DNA of 64,000 nucleotides, taken from the NCBI RefSeq assembly GCF_001270745.1, contig NZ_LFXL01000031.1:96776-160775 (forward strand). The letters run 5' to 3'. Below, one piece after another: positions 20,616-29,958 of the stretch. The stretch's first letter is position 1, and each line of letters opens with the position of its first letter. The translations under genes and the position numbers were made by a program. The notes below the pieces were generated by a model, which worked only from the letters and a program-made list of their open reading frames with translations, was not told where the DNA came from and did not search any database. Source of the DNA: Jiangella muralis. Its GTDB lineage: Bacteria; Actinomycetota; Actinomycetes; Jiangellales; Jiangellaceae.

Positions 20616-21650
20616 ATGGCTGATTCGGCACTGCCGACCGCACCGGTCCCGCAACTCACCCCGAGCGTGCGGGACCGGTCCGGCGTCCGGCGCAGGCTCC
20701 GGTACTACGGCGAGAAGCTCGGCGGGTCGCTGATCTCGCTCTTCGCCGTCATCCTGACCAGCTTCTTCCTGTTCCGCGTCATCCCGGGCGACCCCGTGCG
20801 GACGATGACGCACGGCCGTCCGGTGAGCATCGAGCAGCAGGAGCAACTGCGCCGCGACTTCGGCCTGGACAAGTCGCTGGCCGAGCAGTTCTGGTCGTAC
20901 CTGACCGGCGCGCTGCGGCTGGACTTCGGCGAGTCGTTCCAGTTCAACCGGCCGGTCACCGATCTCATCAGCGACCGGATCTGGCCGACGGTGCTGTTGG
21001 TCGGCACCAGCGTGGTGATCTCTGCGGCGCTCGGGCTGTGGCTCGGCGTCCGCGGCGCCTGGAACCACGGCAGCCTCAGCGACCGCGTCAACACCGGCGT
21101 CGCGCTGACGCTGTGGTCGGTGCCGAGCTTCTGGCTGGGGCTCATCCTCATCGTGATCTTCGCCTCCGGCCTCGGCTGGTTCCCCACCAGCGGCATGGAG
21201 AGCACCGGCGTCGAGGGCTGGGAACGCATCCCGGACGTCGCGCACCACATGGTGCTGCCGCTGGCCACGCTGGTGGCGGTGGTCTACGCGCAGTACCTGA
21301 TGATCATGCGGTCGTCGCTGCTGGACGAGATGGGCAGCGACTACATCGTGACGGCGCGCGCGAAGGGGTTGCGCGACATCGTCGTGCGCCGCCGGCACGC
21401 CGTCCCGAACGCGCTGCTGCCGACCGTGACGCTGATCTTCGTCAACCTCGGCTTCGTCGTGTTCGGCGCGGTGCTGGTCGAGACGATCTTCAGCTGGCCG
21501 GGCCTGGGCCAGCTGTTCTACTCCGGGCTGAGCGTGCCGGACCTGCCGCTGGTGCAGGGGCTGTTCATCCTGTTCTCCGCGGCGGTGATCCTGATGAACC
21601 TGGTGGCCGACCTGCTCTACCCCGTCCTCGACCCGCGAGTGCGGCCGTGA
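20616..21650 (+). CDS. Peptide ABC transporter permease (DppB type)
   Basis: The 344-residue permease has six predicted membrane helices. The first, near residue 40, leads into FRVIPGDPVRTM, the family's N-terminal signature. The ATP-binding-protein contact loop, around ARAKGLRDIVVRRRHAVPNALLP, is near residue 245. An extended cytoplasmic N-terminus of about 30 residues precedes helix 1. It starts seven bases after the binding-protein stop, and its own stop overlaps the next start (GTGA). Substrate probably peptides or nickel-like chelates; the exact ligand cannot be read. Confidence 0.93.
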   Translation: MADSALPTAPVPQLTPSVRDRSGVRRRLRYYGEKLGGSLISLFAVILTSFFLFRVIPGDPVRTMTHGRPVSIEQQEQLRRDFGLDKSLAEQFWSYLTGALRLDFGESFQFNRPVTDLISDRIWPTVLLVGTSVVISAALGLWLGVRGAWNHGSLSDRVNTGVALTLWSVPSFWLGLILIVIFASGLGWFPTSGMESTGVEGWERIPDVAHHMVLPLATLVAVVYAQYLMIMRSSLLDEMGSDYIVTARAKGLRDIVVRRRHAVPNALLPTVTLIFVNLGFVVFGAVLVETIFSWPGLGQLFYSGLSVPDLPLVQGLFILFSAAVILMNLVADLLYPVLDPRVRP

Positions 21651-22531
21651 ACGCCCTCGTGTGGGCGCGGCGCCGGCGCACCGTCGCGCGGTTCTGGTCG
21701 CAGTTCCGGCAGAACAAGGCCGGCGTGTTCGGGCTGGTCGTGCTGGCGTTGTTCGTGCTGACGGCGCTGCTGGCGCCGGTCATCACGGCCGACAACGCGC
21801 TGAGCGTCACCCGTCCGCCGGGGTCGCCGCTGGAGGGGCCGAGCGCGGACTTCCCGCTGGGCACGGACCGCTCCGGCCGCTCGATGATCGACATGATCAT
21901 CTGGGGGTCGCGGGTCTCGCTGACGGTCGGGTTCTGGGCGACGTTCATCTCGATCACGTTCGGCACCCTGTTCGGGATCCTGGCGGGGCACTTCGGCGGC
22001 TGGCCGTCGATGGTGCTGATGCGGGTGACCGACTGGTTCCTCGTCATGCCGTCGCTGGTGCTGGGCGTCGTGCTGGCCGCGGTCATGGGCCGCAGCCTCA
22101 CGACGATCATCGTGGCGATCGGGGTGACGTCCTGGCCGACGACGGCCCGCTTGGTGCGGGCCCAGACGCTCGCCGTCGAGGCGCGTCCGTACATCGAGCG
22201 GGCCAAGGCGCTGGGCGGCGGGCACCTGCACGTCATGTCGAACCACGTGATGCCGAACGTGATGCCGATCGTGCTGGCGCAGACGACGCTGATGGTGGGG
22301 ACGGCGATCCTGGTCGAGTCGACGTTCGCGTTCCTGGGGCTGGGCGACCCGACGACGGCGTCGTGGGGCGCGACCATCCAGGCGGCGCGCGACGTCGGCG
22401 CCGTCAGCTCCCGCATGTGGTGGTACATCCTGCCGCCGGGCATCGCGATCGTGCTGGTCGTGCTCGCCTTCACGCTGGTCGGCCGGGCCATCGAGGGCGT
22501 ACTGAACCCGAAGCTGAGGGAGCGCCGCTGA
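21647..22531 (+). CDS. Peptide ABC transporter permease (DppC type)
   Basis: The 294-residue protein starts at a GTG within the GTGA overlap. It shows the N-terminal OppC motif FWSQFRQNKAGVFGLVVLALFVL, a periplasmic loop with FPLGTDRSGRSMIDMIIWGSR, and the EAA-like loop ERAKALGGGHLHVMSNHVMPNVMPIV. Six membrane helices are expected. It pairs with the DppB-type permease upstream to form the channel. It overlaps the next ATPase gene by one base (TGATG). Confidence 0.93.
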   Translation: MNALVWARRRRTVARFWSQFRQNKAGVFGLVVLALFVLTALLAPVITADNALSVTRPPGSPLEGPSADFPLGTDRSGRSMIDMIIWGSRVSLTVGFWATFISITFGTLFGILAGHFGGWPSMVLMRVTDWFLVMPSLVLGVVLAAVMGRSLTTIIVAIGVTSWPTTARLVRAQTLAVEARPYIERAKALGGGHLHVMSNHVMPNVMPIVLAQTTLMVGTAILVESTFAFLGLGDPTTASWGATIQAARDVGAVSSRMWWYILPPGIAIVLVVLAFTLVGRAIEGVLNPKLRERR

Positions 22532-23529
22532 TGGCCCTGCTCGAGGTCGAGGACCTGACCGTGACCTACCGGACCGCCGGCGGCGACGTGCCGGCCGTCC
22601 GCGGCGTGTCCTTCGCGCTGGAGGCCAGCCAGAAGCTCGGGCTGGCCGGCGAGTCCGGCTGCGGCAAGTCGACGATGGCGCTCGCGCTGCTGCGGCTGCT
22701 GCCGGGGACCGCCCGCTTCACCGGTGAAATCCGTTTCAATGGTGAGGATATCCTGACGATGCCGTGGGGGCGGCTGCGAGCGGTCCGCTGGGCCGGCGCG
22801 TCGATCGTCTTCCAGGGCGCCATGCACTCGCTGAACGCCGTCCAGCGGATCGGCGCGCAGATCGCCGAGCCGATCCGGCTGCACTCGAAGGCCACCGACG
22901 CCGAGGTCCGGCGGAAGACCGGCGAACTGCTGGAGCAGGTCGGCCTGCCGGCCCGGCGCGCCGACGCCTACCCGCACGAGCTGTCCGGCGGGCAGCGGCA
23001 GCGGGTGATGATCGCGATGGCGCTGGCCTGCGACCCGCAGCTGATCGTCGCCGACGAGCCGACGACGGCGCTGGACGTCATGATCCAGGCGCAGATCCTG
23101 ACCCTGATCGAGTCGCTGGTCGCCGAGCAGGGCATCAGCCTGCTGATGATCAGCCACGACCTGTCCGTCCTCGCCGACACCTGCGACCGGCTGGCCGTCA
23201 TGTACGCCGGGCGGATCGTCGAGGAGGGGCCGGCCGCGGCGGTGTTCGGCGCGGCCCGGCACCCGTACGGCGAGGCGCTGGCGGCGGCGTTCCCGCGCAT
23301 CGGCGACCCGGCGTCGCGACGGCGGCCGCAGGGGCTGGCGGGCGACCCACCCGACCCGGCCGACCTGCCGTCCGGCTGCGCGTTCCATCCGCGCTGCGCC
23401 GTGCGGCTGGAGCACTGCGACGCCGTCGACCCGTCGCTGTGGCCGGCCGGCGCCGGCGAGCGGCGGGGCGCCCGCGTCCGCGTCCTCCCCGACGAAGGGC
23501 TGTCCCTGGTGGCGAAGGAGTCCGCGTGA
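22531..23529 (+). CDS. Peptide ABC transporter ATP-binding protein (DppD type)
   Basis: In 332 residues it has Walker [10 protein letters not shown] near residue 40, the signature LSGGQRQRV near 152, Walker [13 protein letters not shown] near 173, and a His switch (LLMISHDLS). A C-terminal oligopeptide-transporter domain has [17 protein letters not shown], whose cysteines match the iron-sulfur-like motif of DppD/OppD proteins. It forms a heterodimer with the next gene product. Overlaps are TGATG before and GTGA after. Confidence 0.94.
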   Translation: MALLEVEDLTVTYRTAGGDVPAVRGVSFALEASQKLGLAGESGCGKSTMALALLRLLPGTARFTGEIRFNGEDILTMPWGRLRAVRWAGASIVFQGAMHSLNAVQRIGAQIAEPIRLHSKATDAEVRRKTGELLEQVGLPARRADAYPHELSGGQRQRVMIAMALACDPQLIVADEPTTALDVMIQAQILTLIESLVAEQGISLLMISHDLSVLADTCDRLAVMYAGRIVEEGPAAAVFGAARHPYGEALAAAFPRIGDPASRRRPQGLAGDPPDPADLPSGCAFHPRCAVRLEHCDAVDPSLWPAGAGERRGARVRVLPDEGLSLVAKESA

Positions 23530-24542
23530 GCGAGCCGACACGGAGTGCACCGATTCTGGCCGCCGAGGACGTCCACGTCGAGTTCGAGGCCCGCCGGGGC
23601 GGCGGCCGTGCCCGCGCCGTCGACGGCGTCAACCTCGACATCGCGCCGGGCGAGATCGTCGCGCTCGTCGGCGAGTCCGGCTGCGGGAAGACGACGCTGG
23701 CGCGGACGCTGCTCGGACTGGAGAAGCCGACCTCGGGCCGGGTGCTGCACCGCGGCACTCCCCTGGCCTACACCTCGAAGGCGCTCAAGGCGTTCCGCCG
23801 CGACGTCCAGCTCGTCCTGCAGGACCCGAGCGGCTCGCTGAACCCGCGGCACACCGTCTACGACGCCGTCGCCGAAGGGCTTCGCATCCACGGCGACGTG
23901 CCGAACGAGCGGGAGCGGGTCGCGGACGCGCTGTCGCGGGCCGGGCTGCGTCCGCCGGAACGGTTCTTCCTGCGCTTCCCGCACGAGCTGTCGGGCGGGC
24001 AGCGGCAGCGCGTCGTCATCGCCGGCGCGCTGGTACTGGACCCGAACGTGATCGTCGCCGACGAGCCGGTCGCCTCCCTCGACGCGTCGGTGCGCGGCGA
24101 GATCCTGGCGCTCATGCTGCGGCTGCGGGACGAACTCGGGCTGGCCGCGCTCGTCGTCACGCACGACCTCGGGCTGGCGTGGAACATCGCCGACCGGGTC
24201 GCCGTCATGTACCTGGGCCGGATCGTCGAGACCGGGCCGGTGGAGAAGATCCTGACCGCGCCTGAGCACCCGTACACGCAGGCGCTGCTGTCGGTGCTGC
24301 CGGACGCGCCCGGCTCACCCGTCGTGCTGCAGGGCGAGCCGCCCGACCCGACCCGGATCCCGTCCGGCTGCCGGTTCCACCTGCGCTGCCCGGTGCTCGC
24401 GTCCGGCGCCGCGGCCGCCGCCGGTGTCGACGGCGCCTGCCGCGGCGCCGACCTCGGCGTGCTGGCCGGTGGGACGGCCACCCAGGTGGCCTGCCACTAC
24501 GCTCTGGCGGTCACCGACCCGGCTGCGGCAGCCCGGCCCTGA
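23526..24542 (+). CDS. Peptide ABC transporter ATP-binding protein (DppF type)
   Basis: The 338-residue ATPase starts at a GTG overlapping the previous stop. Motifs are Walker [10 protein letters not shown], signature LSGGQRQRV, Walker [13 protein letters not shown], switch His in VVTHDLG, and the C-terminal [12 protein letters not shown]. It is the last gene of the importer operon. Its final 32 bases overlap the 3' end of the convergent TetR gene. Confidence 0.94.
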   Translation: MSEPTRSAPILAAEDVHVEFEARRGGGRARAVDGVNLDIAPGEIVALVGESGCGKTTLARTLLGLEKPTSGRVLHRGTPLAYTSKALKAFRRDVQLVLQDPSGSLNPRHTVYDAVAEGLRIHGDVPNERERVADALSRAGLRPPERFFLRFPHELSGGQRQRVVIAGALVLDPNVIVADEPVASLDASVRGEILALMLRLRDELGLAALVVTHDLGLAWNIADRVAVMYLGRIVETGPVEKILTAPEHPYTQALLSVLPDAPGSPVVLQGEPPDPTRIPSGCRFHLRCPVLASGAAAAAGVDGACRGADLGVLAGGTATQVACHYALAVTDPAAAARP

Positions 24543-25116
24543 TCTGCGCGAACCCGTCGGCCACCAGCTCGTGCAGCGAGCGCTCGGGCGGCCCGGACGC
24601 CCAGATGTCGACGGCCGTCTTGAACGCCAGCCCGGCGGCGCCCGCGATGAGGTGCGGGTAGAGGTCGCGGGCGGTGTCGGTGCCGGTGCGGACGGCGATG
24701 GCCTCGGCGAACCGGCGGCGCATGGTGTCGAGCGCGGCCAATTGGTTCGCGATGACCGACGGATGGGCCAGCACCATCTCGATCTGTGCCATCATGCGGG
24801 CGTGCGCCGCGGCGCCGTCCTCGACCGACTCCATGAACACCGCCAGCAGGCTGTCCCAGATCGGCTCGTCGGCCGGCCGCGCCTCGATGTCGTCGGTGAG
24901 TCGCTCGGCCCAGTCGATGATCGAGGCCACAATGGCCTCCTCGCGACTGGAGAAGTAGTTGTGGAACGTCCGCGGCGACACGTCGGCGGCCGCGGCGATG
25001 GCCTCGACGGTGACGTGCTCGACCCCCAGCTCGACGGCGAGCCGGTTGGCGGCGCCGGCGAGGGCGGCACGGGTGGCCGCCTTCTTGCGCTCACGCAGAC
25101 CCACTTCGGCTGTCAT
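24511..25116 (-). CDS. TetR family transcriptional regulator
   Basis: The 201-residue protein has an N-terminal TetR helix-turn-helix (ERKKAATRAALAGAANRLAVE, then VSPRTFHNYFSSREEAI) and a helical ligand-binding C-terminus. I chose the ATG at 25116 because the upstream frame passes through AT-rich promoter-like DNA: TAAACT lies seven bases before it, suggesting a leaderless mRNA. It is downstream of the MMPL exporter gene on the same strand, separated by a strong terminator-like hairpin. It may regulate the MMPL gene or the convergent importer; neither is proved. Confidence 0.92.
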   Translation of the reverse strand: MTAEVGLRERKKAATRAALAGAANRLAVELGVEHVTVEAIAAAADVSPRTFHNYFSSREEAIVASIIDWAERLTDDIEARPADEPIWDSLLAVFMESVEDGAAAHARMMAQIEMVLAHPSVIANQLAALDTMRRRFAEAIAVRTGTDTARDLYPHLIAGAAGLAFKTAVDIWASGPPERSLHELVADGFAQIRAGLPQPGR

Positions 25117-25160
25117 GTCAAATAGTTTAACGAAAAATTGCAGATACCGCAAAAGTTCTG
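25117..25160 (-). promoter_or_regulatory. AT-rich, probably leaderless promoter of the TetR gene
   Basis: This stretch is strikingly AT-rich for the genome. On the minus strand it contains TTAAACTATTTGAC directly before the ATG, with TAAACT as a -10 box (TANNNT) seven bases from the start codon. The same TAAACTAT word precedes the MarR gene. A regulator binding site may overlap; no clear dyad is seen. Confidence 0.4.
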
Positions 25161-25274
25161 AGTAAGAAAAGTTGCGCGCCGGCCAGGTGGGTGCCCGGTC
25201 GTGATCAGGGGTGTTGACGGCCTCGCCAACAGTTGGCGTCTACGTCACCGCGCCGGCAGCGACGCCGGACAGGC

Positions 25275-25313
25275 GGACGGGCGGCCGGGACCTCTCCGTC
25301 CGGCCGCCCGTCC
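25275..25313 (-). terminator. Strong hairpin after the MMPL gene
   Basis: A perfect 14-bp stem (GGACGGGCGGCCGG, 25275-25288, with its complement, 25300-25313) and an 11-base loop lie 16 bases past the MMPL stop codon. There is no clear U-tract on the minus strand; T-rich bases follow on the plus strand. This is typical of GC-rich actinobacterial terminators. Confidence 0.65.
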
Positions 25314-25328
25314 TCTTTCACCGGGGGT

Positions 25329-27548
25329 CTAGCGTTGCGCCGGCTCCGGCTCCGGTTCCGGCGCGGGTGCCGACTCGTCCCGGAGGTGGCGGGCCAGCTT
25401 CTCACCCTCGACGTCGACGTTCGGGAGCAGGCGGTCCAGCCAGCGCGGCAGGAACCAGGCCCGGCTGCCCAGCAGCGTCATGACCGCCGGCACGATGGTC
25501 ATGCGGACGACGAACGCGTCGAAGGCGACCGCGGCGGCCAGCGCGAGGCCGATCTGCATGATGACGTCCTCGCCGCCGAAGATGAAGGCGGCGAACACGC
25601 TGATCATGATCATGGCCGCGGCGCTCACCACTCGCGCGCCGTGCTGGAAGCCGATGACCACGGAGTCGGTCGGCGACGCGCCGTGGACGTGTTCCTCGCG
25701 CATCCGTGTGACCAGGAACACCTGGTAGTCCATGGCGAGACCGAACACGACGCCGATGAGGAAGATCGGCAGCATGCTGATGATCGGCCCGGTCTGCTCG
25801 ATGCCCAGCACTCCGTTGAACCAGCCCCACTGGAACACCGCCACGATGGCGCCGAACGTCGCGCCCATCGTCAGCAGGAAGCCCAGCGCGGCCTTCAGCG
25901 GCACCAGGAGCGACCGGAACACCAGCATCAGCAGCACGAACGACAACCCGACCACGAGCGCCAGGTACGGCAGCAGCGCCTCGGCCATGCGCTCGGAGAA
26001 GTCGATGTTGATGGCCGTGGTGCCGGTGACCGACACGGCCGCGCCGGCATCGTCGCCGACGGCGCCGACCTGGTCGCGGATGTCGGCGACGAGATCCTCC
26101 GTCTCGGCGCTGCCCGGGCCGAACTCGGGCACCACGTTGATGATCGCGGTGTCGCCGGCCTCGTTCGGCACGGGCTCCGTGACGCTCACGACGCCGTCCA
26201 GGTCCTGAAGCGACGCCGCGACGGCGTCGGCGGCAGCCTGCGGGTCGGGGCTGTCGGCACCGTCGACGACCACCATGAGCGGGCCGTTGAAGCCGGCGCC
26301 GAAGCCCTCGACGGTGAGGTCGTAGGCCTGACGCTGCGTGCTGGCTGGCGGCGAGCTGCCTTCGTCGGGCAGGCCGAGCCGCAGATCGAGCAGCGGCGCG
26401 GCGAGCGCCAGCATGCCGACGACGGCGACGGTGAGCACGGCGACCGGCCGCCGGGTCACCAGGTTCGCCCAGCGCCGGCCCAAGGTGGGCTTACCGTCGT
26501 CGTCCGCCCGCTCGCGGATCCGGCGCAGGCCCGGGATCTTGCCGCCCAGCACCCGGTGCTTGGCGAAGCCGAGCAGCGCCGGCAGCAGGCTGAGCGCGAT
26601 GATGACGGCGATGCCCACGGTGAGCGCGGCGGCCAGGCCCATCTCCGTCAGCATCGGGATGTTGACGACGAACAGGCCGGCCAGCGCGATCATGACGGTG
26701 AGGCCGGCGAACACGACCGCGGACCCGGCGGTGCCGACGGCGCGGCCGGCCGCCTCCTCACCGTCGCGGCCGACGGCCAGCTCGTGCCGGAACCGCGACA
26801 CGATGAACAGCGCGTAGTCGATGCCGACGGCCAGGCCGAGCATCAGCGCCAGGGTCGGTGTGCTGGAGCCGATGTCCATGAAGCCGCTGGCCGCGGTGAT
26901 GGCGGACATGCCGATGACGATGCCGAGGATGGCGGTGAGCAGCGGCAGTCCGGCGGCGATCAGCGAGCCGAACGTGAGGATCAGCACCACGGCGGCGACG
27001 CCGATGCCGATGATCTCGGTGCCGGCCGGCTCCTCGTCGCTCATGGCCGCCTCGCCGCCGAGCTCGACCGTCAGGCCGGCGTCGCGGCCGACATCGGCGG
27101 CCTCGGTGAGCGCCTCGCGCGCCTCGTCGGTGAGGTCGAAGAACGGGACGGCGTAGGTGACCTGCGAGAACGCGATGGTGCCGTCCTCGGACACGGTGCC
27201 CGCCTCGAACGGGTCGGGCACGTCGGCGACCTGCGGCGCCGTCGAGAGATCGGTGAGGACGTCCTCGACCGCGGCCTGGTTGGCCGGGTCGGTCAGCGTC
27301 TGGCCGTCGGGGGCGGCGAACACCACACGCGCCGTGGCGCCGTCGGTGTTGCCGCCCGGGAACCGCTCCTCGAGGAGGTCGAACGCCTCCTGGGACTCGG
27401 TGCCGGGGATGGAGAACGTGTCGGACGTGGGCCCGGACAGCGTCGAGGCGCCCACCCCGAAGAGCGCGACGAGGCCGAGCCAGATGGCCAGCACCACCCC
27501 GCGGCGCCGATAGGAGAACCGGCCGAGCCGGTAGAGGAATGTCGCCAC
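25329..27548 (-). CDS. MMPL family transporter (RND superfamily)
   Basis: The 739-residue membrane protein has the MMPL layout: helix 1 (RRRGVVLAIWLGLVALFGVGA), a large external loop, five helices including LGLAVGIDYALFIVSRFRHE with the Gly-x-x-x-Asp-Tyr motif, a second loop, and a second six-helix bundle with GLAMDYQVFLVTRMREE. Both Asp-Tyr pairs needed for proton coupling are present. I chose the GTG at 27548, which has GGAG about seven bases upstream. Such proteins export lipids or drugs; the substrate is unknown. The downstream TetR gene may control it. Confidence 0.93.
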   Translation of the reverse strand: MATFLYRLGRFSYRRRGVVLAIWLGLVALFGVGASTLSGPTSDTFSIPGTESQEAFDLLEERFPGGNTDGATARVVFAAPDGQTLTDPANQAAVEDVLTDLSTAPQVADVPDPFEAGTVSEDGTIAFSQVTYAVPFFDLTDEAREALTEAADVGRDAGLTVELGGEAAMSDEEPAGTEIIGIGVAAVVLILTFGSLIAAGLPLLTAILGIVIGMSAITAASGFMDIGSSTPTLALMLGLAVGIDYALFIVSRFRHELAVGRDGEEAAGRAVGTAGSAVVFAGLTVMIALAGLFVVNIPMLTEMGLAAALTVGIAVIIALSLLPALLGFAKHRVLGGKIPGLRRIRERADDDGKPTLGRRWANLVTRRPVAVLTVAVVGMLALAAPLLDLRLGLPDEGSSPPASTQRQAYDLTVEGFGAGFNGPLMVVVDGADSPDPQAAADAVAASLQDLDGVVSVTEPVPNEAGDTAIINVVPEFGPGSAETEDLVADIRDQVGAVGDDAGAAVSVTGTTAINIDFSERMAEALLPYLALVVGLSFVLLMLVFRSLLVPLKAALGFLLTMGATFGAIVAVFQWGWFNGVLGIEQTGPIISMLPIFLIGVVFGLAMDYQVFLVTRMREEHVHGASPTDSVVIGFQHGARVVSAAAMIMISVFAAFIFGGEDVIMQIGLALAAAVAFDAFVVRMTIVPAVMTLLGSRAWFLPRWLDRLLPNVDVEGEKLARHLRDESAPAPEPEPEPAQR

Positions 27549-27924
27549 CAAAGACTCCAAGCGTGTGAGAAGAGCGACGTCAGAACACCACGGCAAACCT
27601 GTGAACAGCCTGAGAGCGACGTGTGCCGCGGCCCACTCCGATGTGAGACTGCAACTACCAGCCTGCCCCGTCCGCAAGATGACACTAACTGACTTCTTGC
27701 ACATCACGCAAATCTTCTTATCGGGCAAGTTTTCCCGACCGGCAGGACGGCCGCTGGTATCGCTGCTATGACGGGGCCGCCCGGACGGTGGTGTCCGGCC
27801 GCCGTCGACGAGATCCTGGCCGACCGCGAGCCCCGCGACGACTGAGCCCGCCGCGCCTCATGATCATCAACCTTTTGAGCTGCCAGGACGACACAAAAGG
27901 TTGGTGATCATGGAAGGGGGCAGG
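27549..27924. other. Intergenic region ZIP / MMPL
   Basis: No gene is seen. The part nearest the MMPL start (to about 27740) is AT-rich for this genome and should hold its promoter. TCGGG/CCCGA at 27721-27738 is a small inverted repeat that could be an operator. A dispersed palindrome lies at 27859-27912, just past the ZIP stop codon. Confidence 0.6.
27859..27912. repeat. Dispersed palindrome, copy B
   Basis: The left arm reads CATGATCATCAACCTTTTG; the right arm is its near-perfect complement (CAAAAGGTTGGTGATCATG). The spacer is about 16 bases. It is 13 bases from the ZIP stop codon, so it could also act as a 3' hairpin. See the copies at 18332, 42993 and 63942. Confidence 0.85.
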
Positions 27925-28650
27925 TCAGGCGAGCGTGCTCAACCCGAACGCCACGCTGAAGCCGAGCACCGTCACCAGGCCGGTCGACGGGCCACCGAAT
28001 TCGTAGGCTTCGGGGACCATCGTGTCGGTGAGCATGGTCAGCAGCGCGCCCGCCGCGAACGCCTGCACCAGCGCCACCGTGGCGCCGCCCGACGAGCCGA
28101 CGAAGTACCAGCCGGCCCACGAGGCGACGCCGGCGACGGCGGTGGTGCCCAGCCACAGCAGGAGGACGGAGCGGCGGGACGTGCCGGACTTCAGCAGGCC
28201 GGCCGAAGCGGACATCGCCTCGGGCAGGTTCGACAGGAACACCGCGGCCAGCATCGCCACGCTGACGCCGCCACCACCGGCCAGCGTCGTGCCGAGCACC
28301 ACGGACTCCGGGATGCCGTCGAGCACGGTGCCGAACGCGATCGCCGTGCCCGCGCCACCGGCCTGGACGCCGGTCGAGCGCTTCCGGTCCGCACCGCCGA
28401 GACGGTCGATCAGCAGGTCACCGGCGTAGAACGTGACGGCGCCGGCGGTCAGGCCGGCGAGCAGCACCCGGCCGTTGCTCTGCTCGAACGCGTCCTGGAC
28501 GAGGTCGTACGCGACGGCGCTGATGAGGACGCCGGCGCCGAACGCCATGACCAGCGCCACCACCCGCTGCGGCAGCGGCCGCGCCATGACGATCAGCGCT
28601 CCGATGATCAGCGACGAGCTGGCCAGCAGGCCCCAGAGCAACGCGCTCAC
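27925..28650 (-). CDS. ZIP family metal transporter
   Basis: The 241-residue protein has about eight hydrophobic helices: SSSLIIGALIVMARPLP, then VVALVMAFGAGVLISAVAYDL, a variable loop, and AIAFGTVLDGIPESVVLG, which matches the helix-4 metal site of ZIP carriers (H/D-x-x-P-E). SNLPEAMSAS forms the second half of the site. It is probably a divalent-cation importer (zinc, iron or manganese). It starts at a GTG 36 bases after the PIN-domain gene, at the end of the peptidase operon. Confidence 0.88.
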   Translation of the reverse strand: MSALLWGLLASSSLIIGALIVMARPLPQRVVALVMAFGAGVLISAVAYDLVQDAFEQSNGRVLLAGLTAGAVTFYAGDLLIDRLGGADRKRSTGVQAGGAGTAIAFGTVLDGIPESVVLGTTLAGGGGVSVAMLAAVFLSNLPEAMSASAGLLKSGTSRRSVLLLWLGTTAVAGVASWAGWYFVGSSGGATVALVQAFAAGALLTMLTDTMVPEAYEFGGPSTGLVTVLGFSVAFGLSTLA

Positions 28651-28686
28651 AGCACCGGACGATAGCCCGTCCGGCCGCCGCCCACC

Positions 28687-29013
28687 TCAGATTTCGATCA
28701 CCTCGACGAGGCGGACGACGTCGGCGAAGTCGGCCGGGTTGCGCGTCAGCAGGGGCAGGCCATGGATTCCCGCGGTCGCGGCGATCTGCAGATCGAGGCG
28801 CCGGGGACGAGGATCGCGTCCGTTGTGCCGCACGAGCGACGCCAGGGTTCCGTGGAGCCGGGCAGCCTCGACGCCGAACGACAAGATCTCGAACGCGGTG
28901 AGCGCCCGCTCCAGCCGCCGTGTTCGGGCCAGTCGCTCGACCGGGTCGTCGACGTCGACGCCGTAGGACAGCTCGGCGATGGTCACGGCGCTCAGCACGG
29001 AGGTGTCGAGCAG
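28687..29013 (-). CDS. Orphan PIN-domain (VapC-like) protein with damaged start
   Basis: The translated frame is a PIN ribonuclease domain: LLDTSV (first catalytic Asp), TIAELSYGV (Glu), LDLQIAATAGIHGLPLLTRNPADF (third Asp and the last acidic site). The only codons before LLDTSV are CAC and the TAG stop of the upstream carboxypeptidase gene, so no ATG/GTG/TTG is available ahead of the first catalytic Asp. I show the CTG at 29013. The first normal start, a GTG at 28998, lies after that Asp and would give an incomplete 103-residue domain. No antitoxin gene precedes it. Probably a 5'-truncated VapC remnant, or a rare CTG start. Confidence 0.6.
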   Translation of the reverse strand: MLDTSVLSAVTIAELSYGVDVDDPVERLARTRRLERALTAFEILSFGVEAARLHGTLASLVRHNGRDPRPRRLDLQIAATAGIHGLPLLTRNPADFADVVRLVEVIEI

Positions 29014-29016
29014 GTG

Positions 29017-29958
29017 CTACGGCTCGACCAGTGCGTCGGCGTCCAGGGTCAGGGTCCCGGCCTCGGCGTCCAGCGTCGCCGGCACGCCCAGCGGGACGGT
29101 GATGCTGGCCGGGCCGTGGCCGAAGCCCAGGTCGGTCAGCACGGGCACGCCCAGCCCACCCAGCCGATCCAGCAGCAGCTCCTCCACCGGCTCGCAGTCG
29201 TGCCACGATCCCAGCGCGATGCCGGCCGCGCCGGACAGCCAGCCGGACCGCAGCAGATGGGTGAGGAACCCGTCCAGCCGGTACGCCTTCTCCCCGACGT
29301 CCTCCAGCAGGACCAGCGCCCCGGCGGCGGACGGCAGCCCGGTCGGCGTCCCGATCTCGGCGGCCACCAGCGCCAGGCATCCGCCGACGGTGACGCCGGA
29401 CGCGACCCCGGGGACCAGCGCCCGGGCCGGCGGCGACGTCAGCACGGTGCCGGCCGCGCCGCCGAACAGCATCGACCGCAGCCCTTCGGCCGTGGACGGG
29501 GAGGTGACGAACGCCTCCGTCCCGATCATCGGGCCGTGCAGCGTCGCGACTCCGAGGAGACGCGCGAAGGCCGAGTGCAGCGCCGTGATGTCGCTGTAGC
29601 CGACGAATGCCTTGGGCGCGGCCGCGGCCATCGCCGTCCAGTCCAGCAGCGAGGACACCCGCTGCACGCCGTACCCGCCCCGCGCGCACAGCACCGCCGC
29701 GAAGTCCGGCGAGCACCAGGCCTCCTGCAGGTCGGCGGCGCGCTCGGCGTCGGTGCCGGCGAGGTACTCGAACGAGGGGTGGACGGACAGCACGTGCGGC
29801 ATGACGACGACGTCGAGGCCCCAGGAGCGCAGGATCGCGCACCCCGAGTCCAGCCGGTCCTTCGGCACCGGACCGGCCGGGGCGACGACGGCGACACGGT
29901 CGCCCTCGACGAGGCGGCGGGGCCGCCGCAGCGGCACCACGGACGGCCGCCCCGTCAC
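29017..29958 (-). CDS. LD-carboxypeptidase (MccF/LdcA, family S66)
   Basis: The 313-residue protein matches S66 serine peptidases, which cut the L-Lys/DAP-D-Ala bond of murein tetrapeptides or inactivate microcin C. Visible motifs are GDRVAVVAPAGPV near residue 20, CARGGYGVQR near 95, FVGYSDITALHSAF with the catalytic Ser region GYSD near 125, LEDVGEKAYRLDGFLTHL with the Glu, and GFGHGPASITVPLG with the His. The GTG start overlaps the S9 peptidase stop (GTGA). It fits a cell-wall peptide recycling operon. Confidence 0.93.
   Translation of the reverse strand: MTGRPSVVPLRRPRRLVEGDRVAVVAPAGPVPKDRLDSGCAILRSWGLDVVVMPHVLSVHPSFEYLAGTDAERAADLQEAWCSPDFAAVLCARGGYGVQRVSSLLDWTAMAAAAPKAFVGYSDITALHSAFARLLGVATLHGPMIGTEAFVTSPSTAEGLRSMLFGGAAGTVLTSPPARALVPGVASGVTVGGCLALVAAEIGTPTGLPSAAGALVLLEDVGEKAYRLDGFLTHLLRSGWLSGAAGIALGSWHDCEPVEELLLDRLGGLGVPVLTDLGFGHGPASITVPLGVPATLDAEAGTLTLDADALVEP

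Noticed and set aside
25233..27692. Open frame of 819 codons opposite the MMPL gene
   Set aside because: Antisense shadow with Asp/Arg/His-rich sequence and no domain; the MMPL frame has clear motifs and a ribosome-binding site.
28687..29019. A vapB antitoxin gene beside the PIN-domain gene
   Set aside because: The upstream sequence is the end of the carboxypeptidase gene and the downstream sequence is the ZIP gene; no small antitoxin ORF is present.
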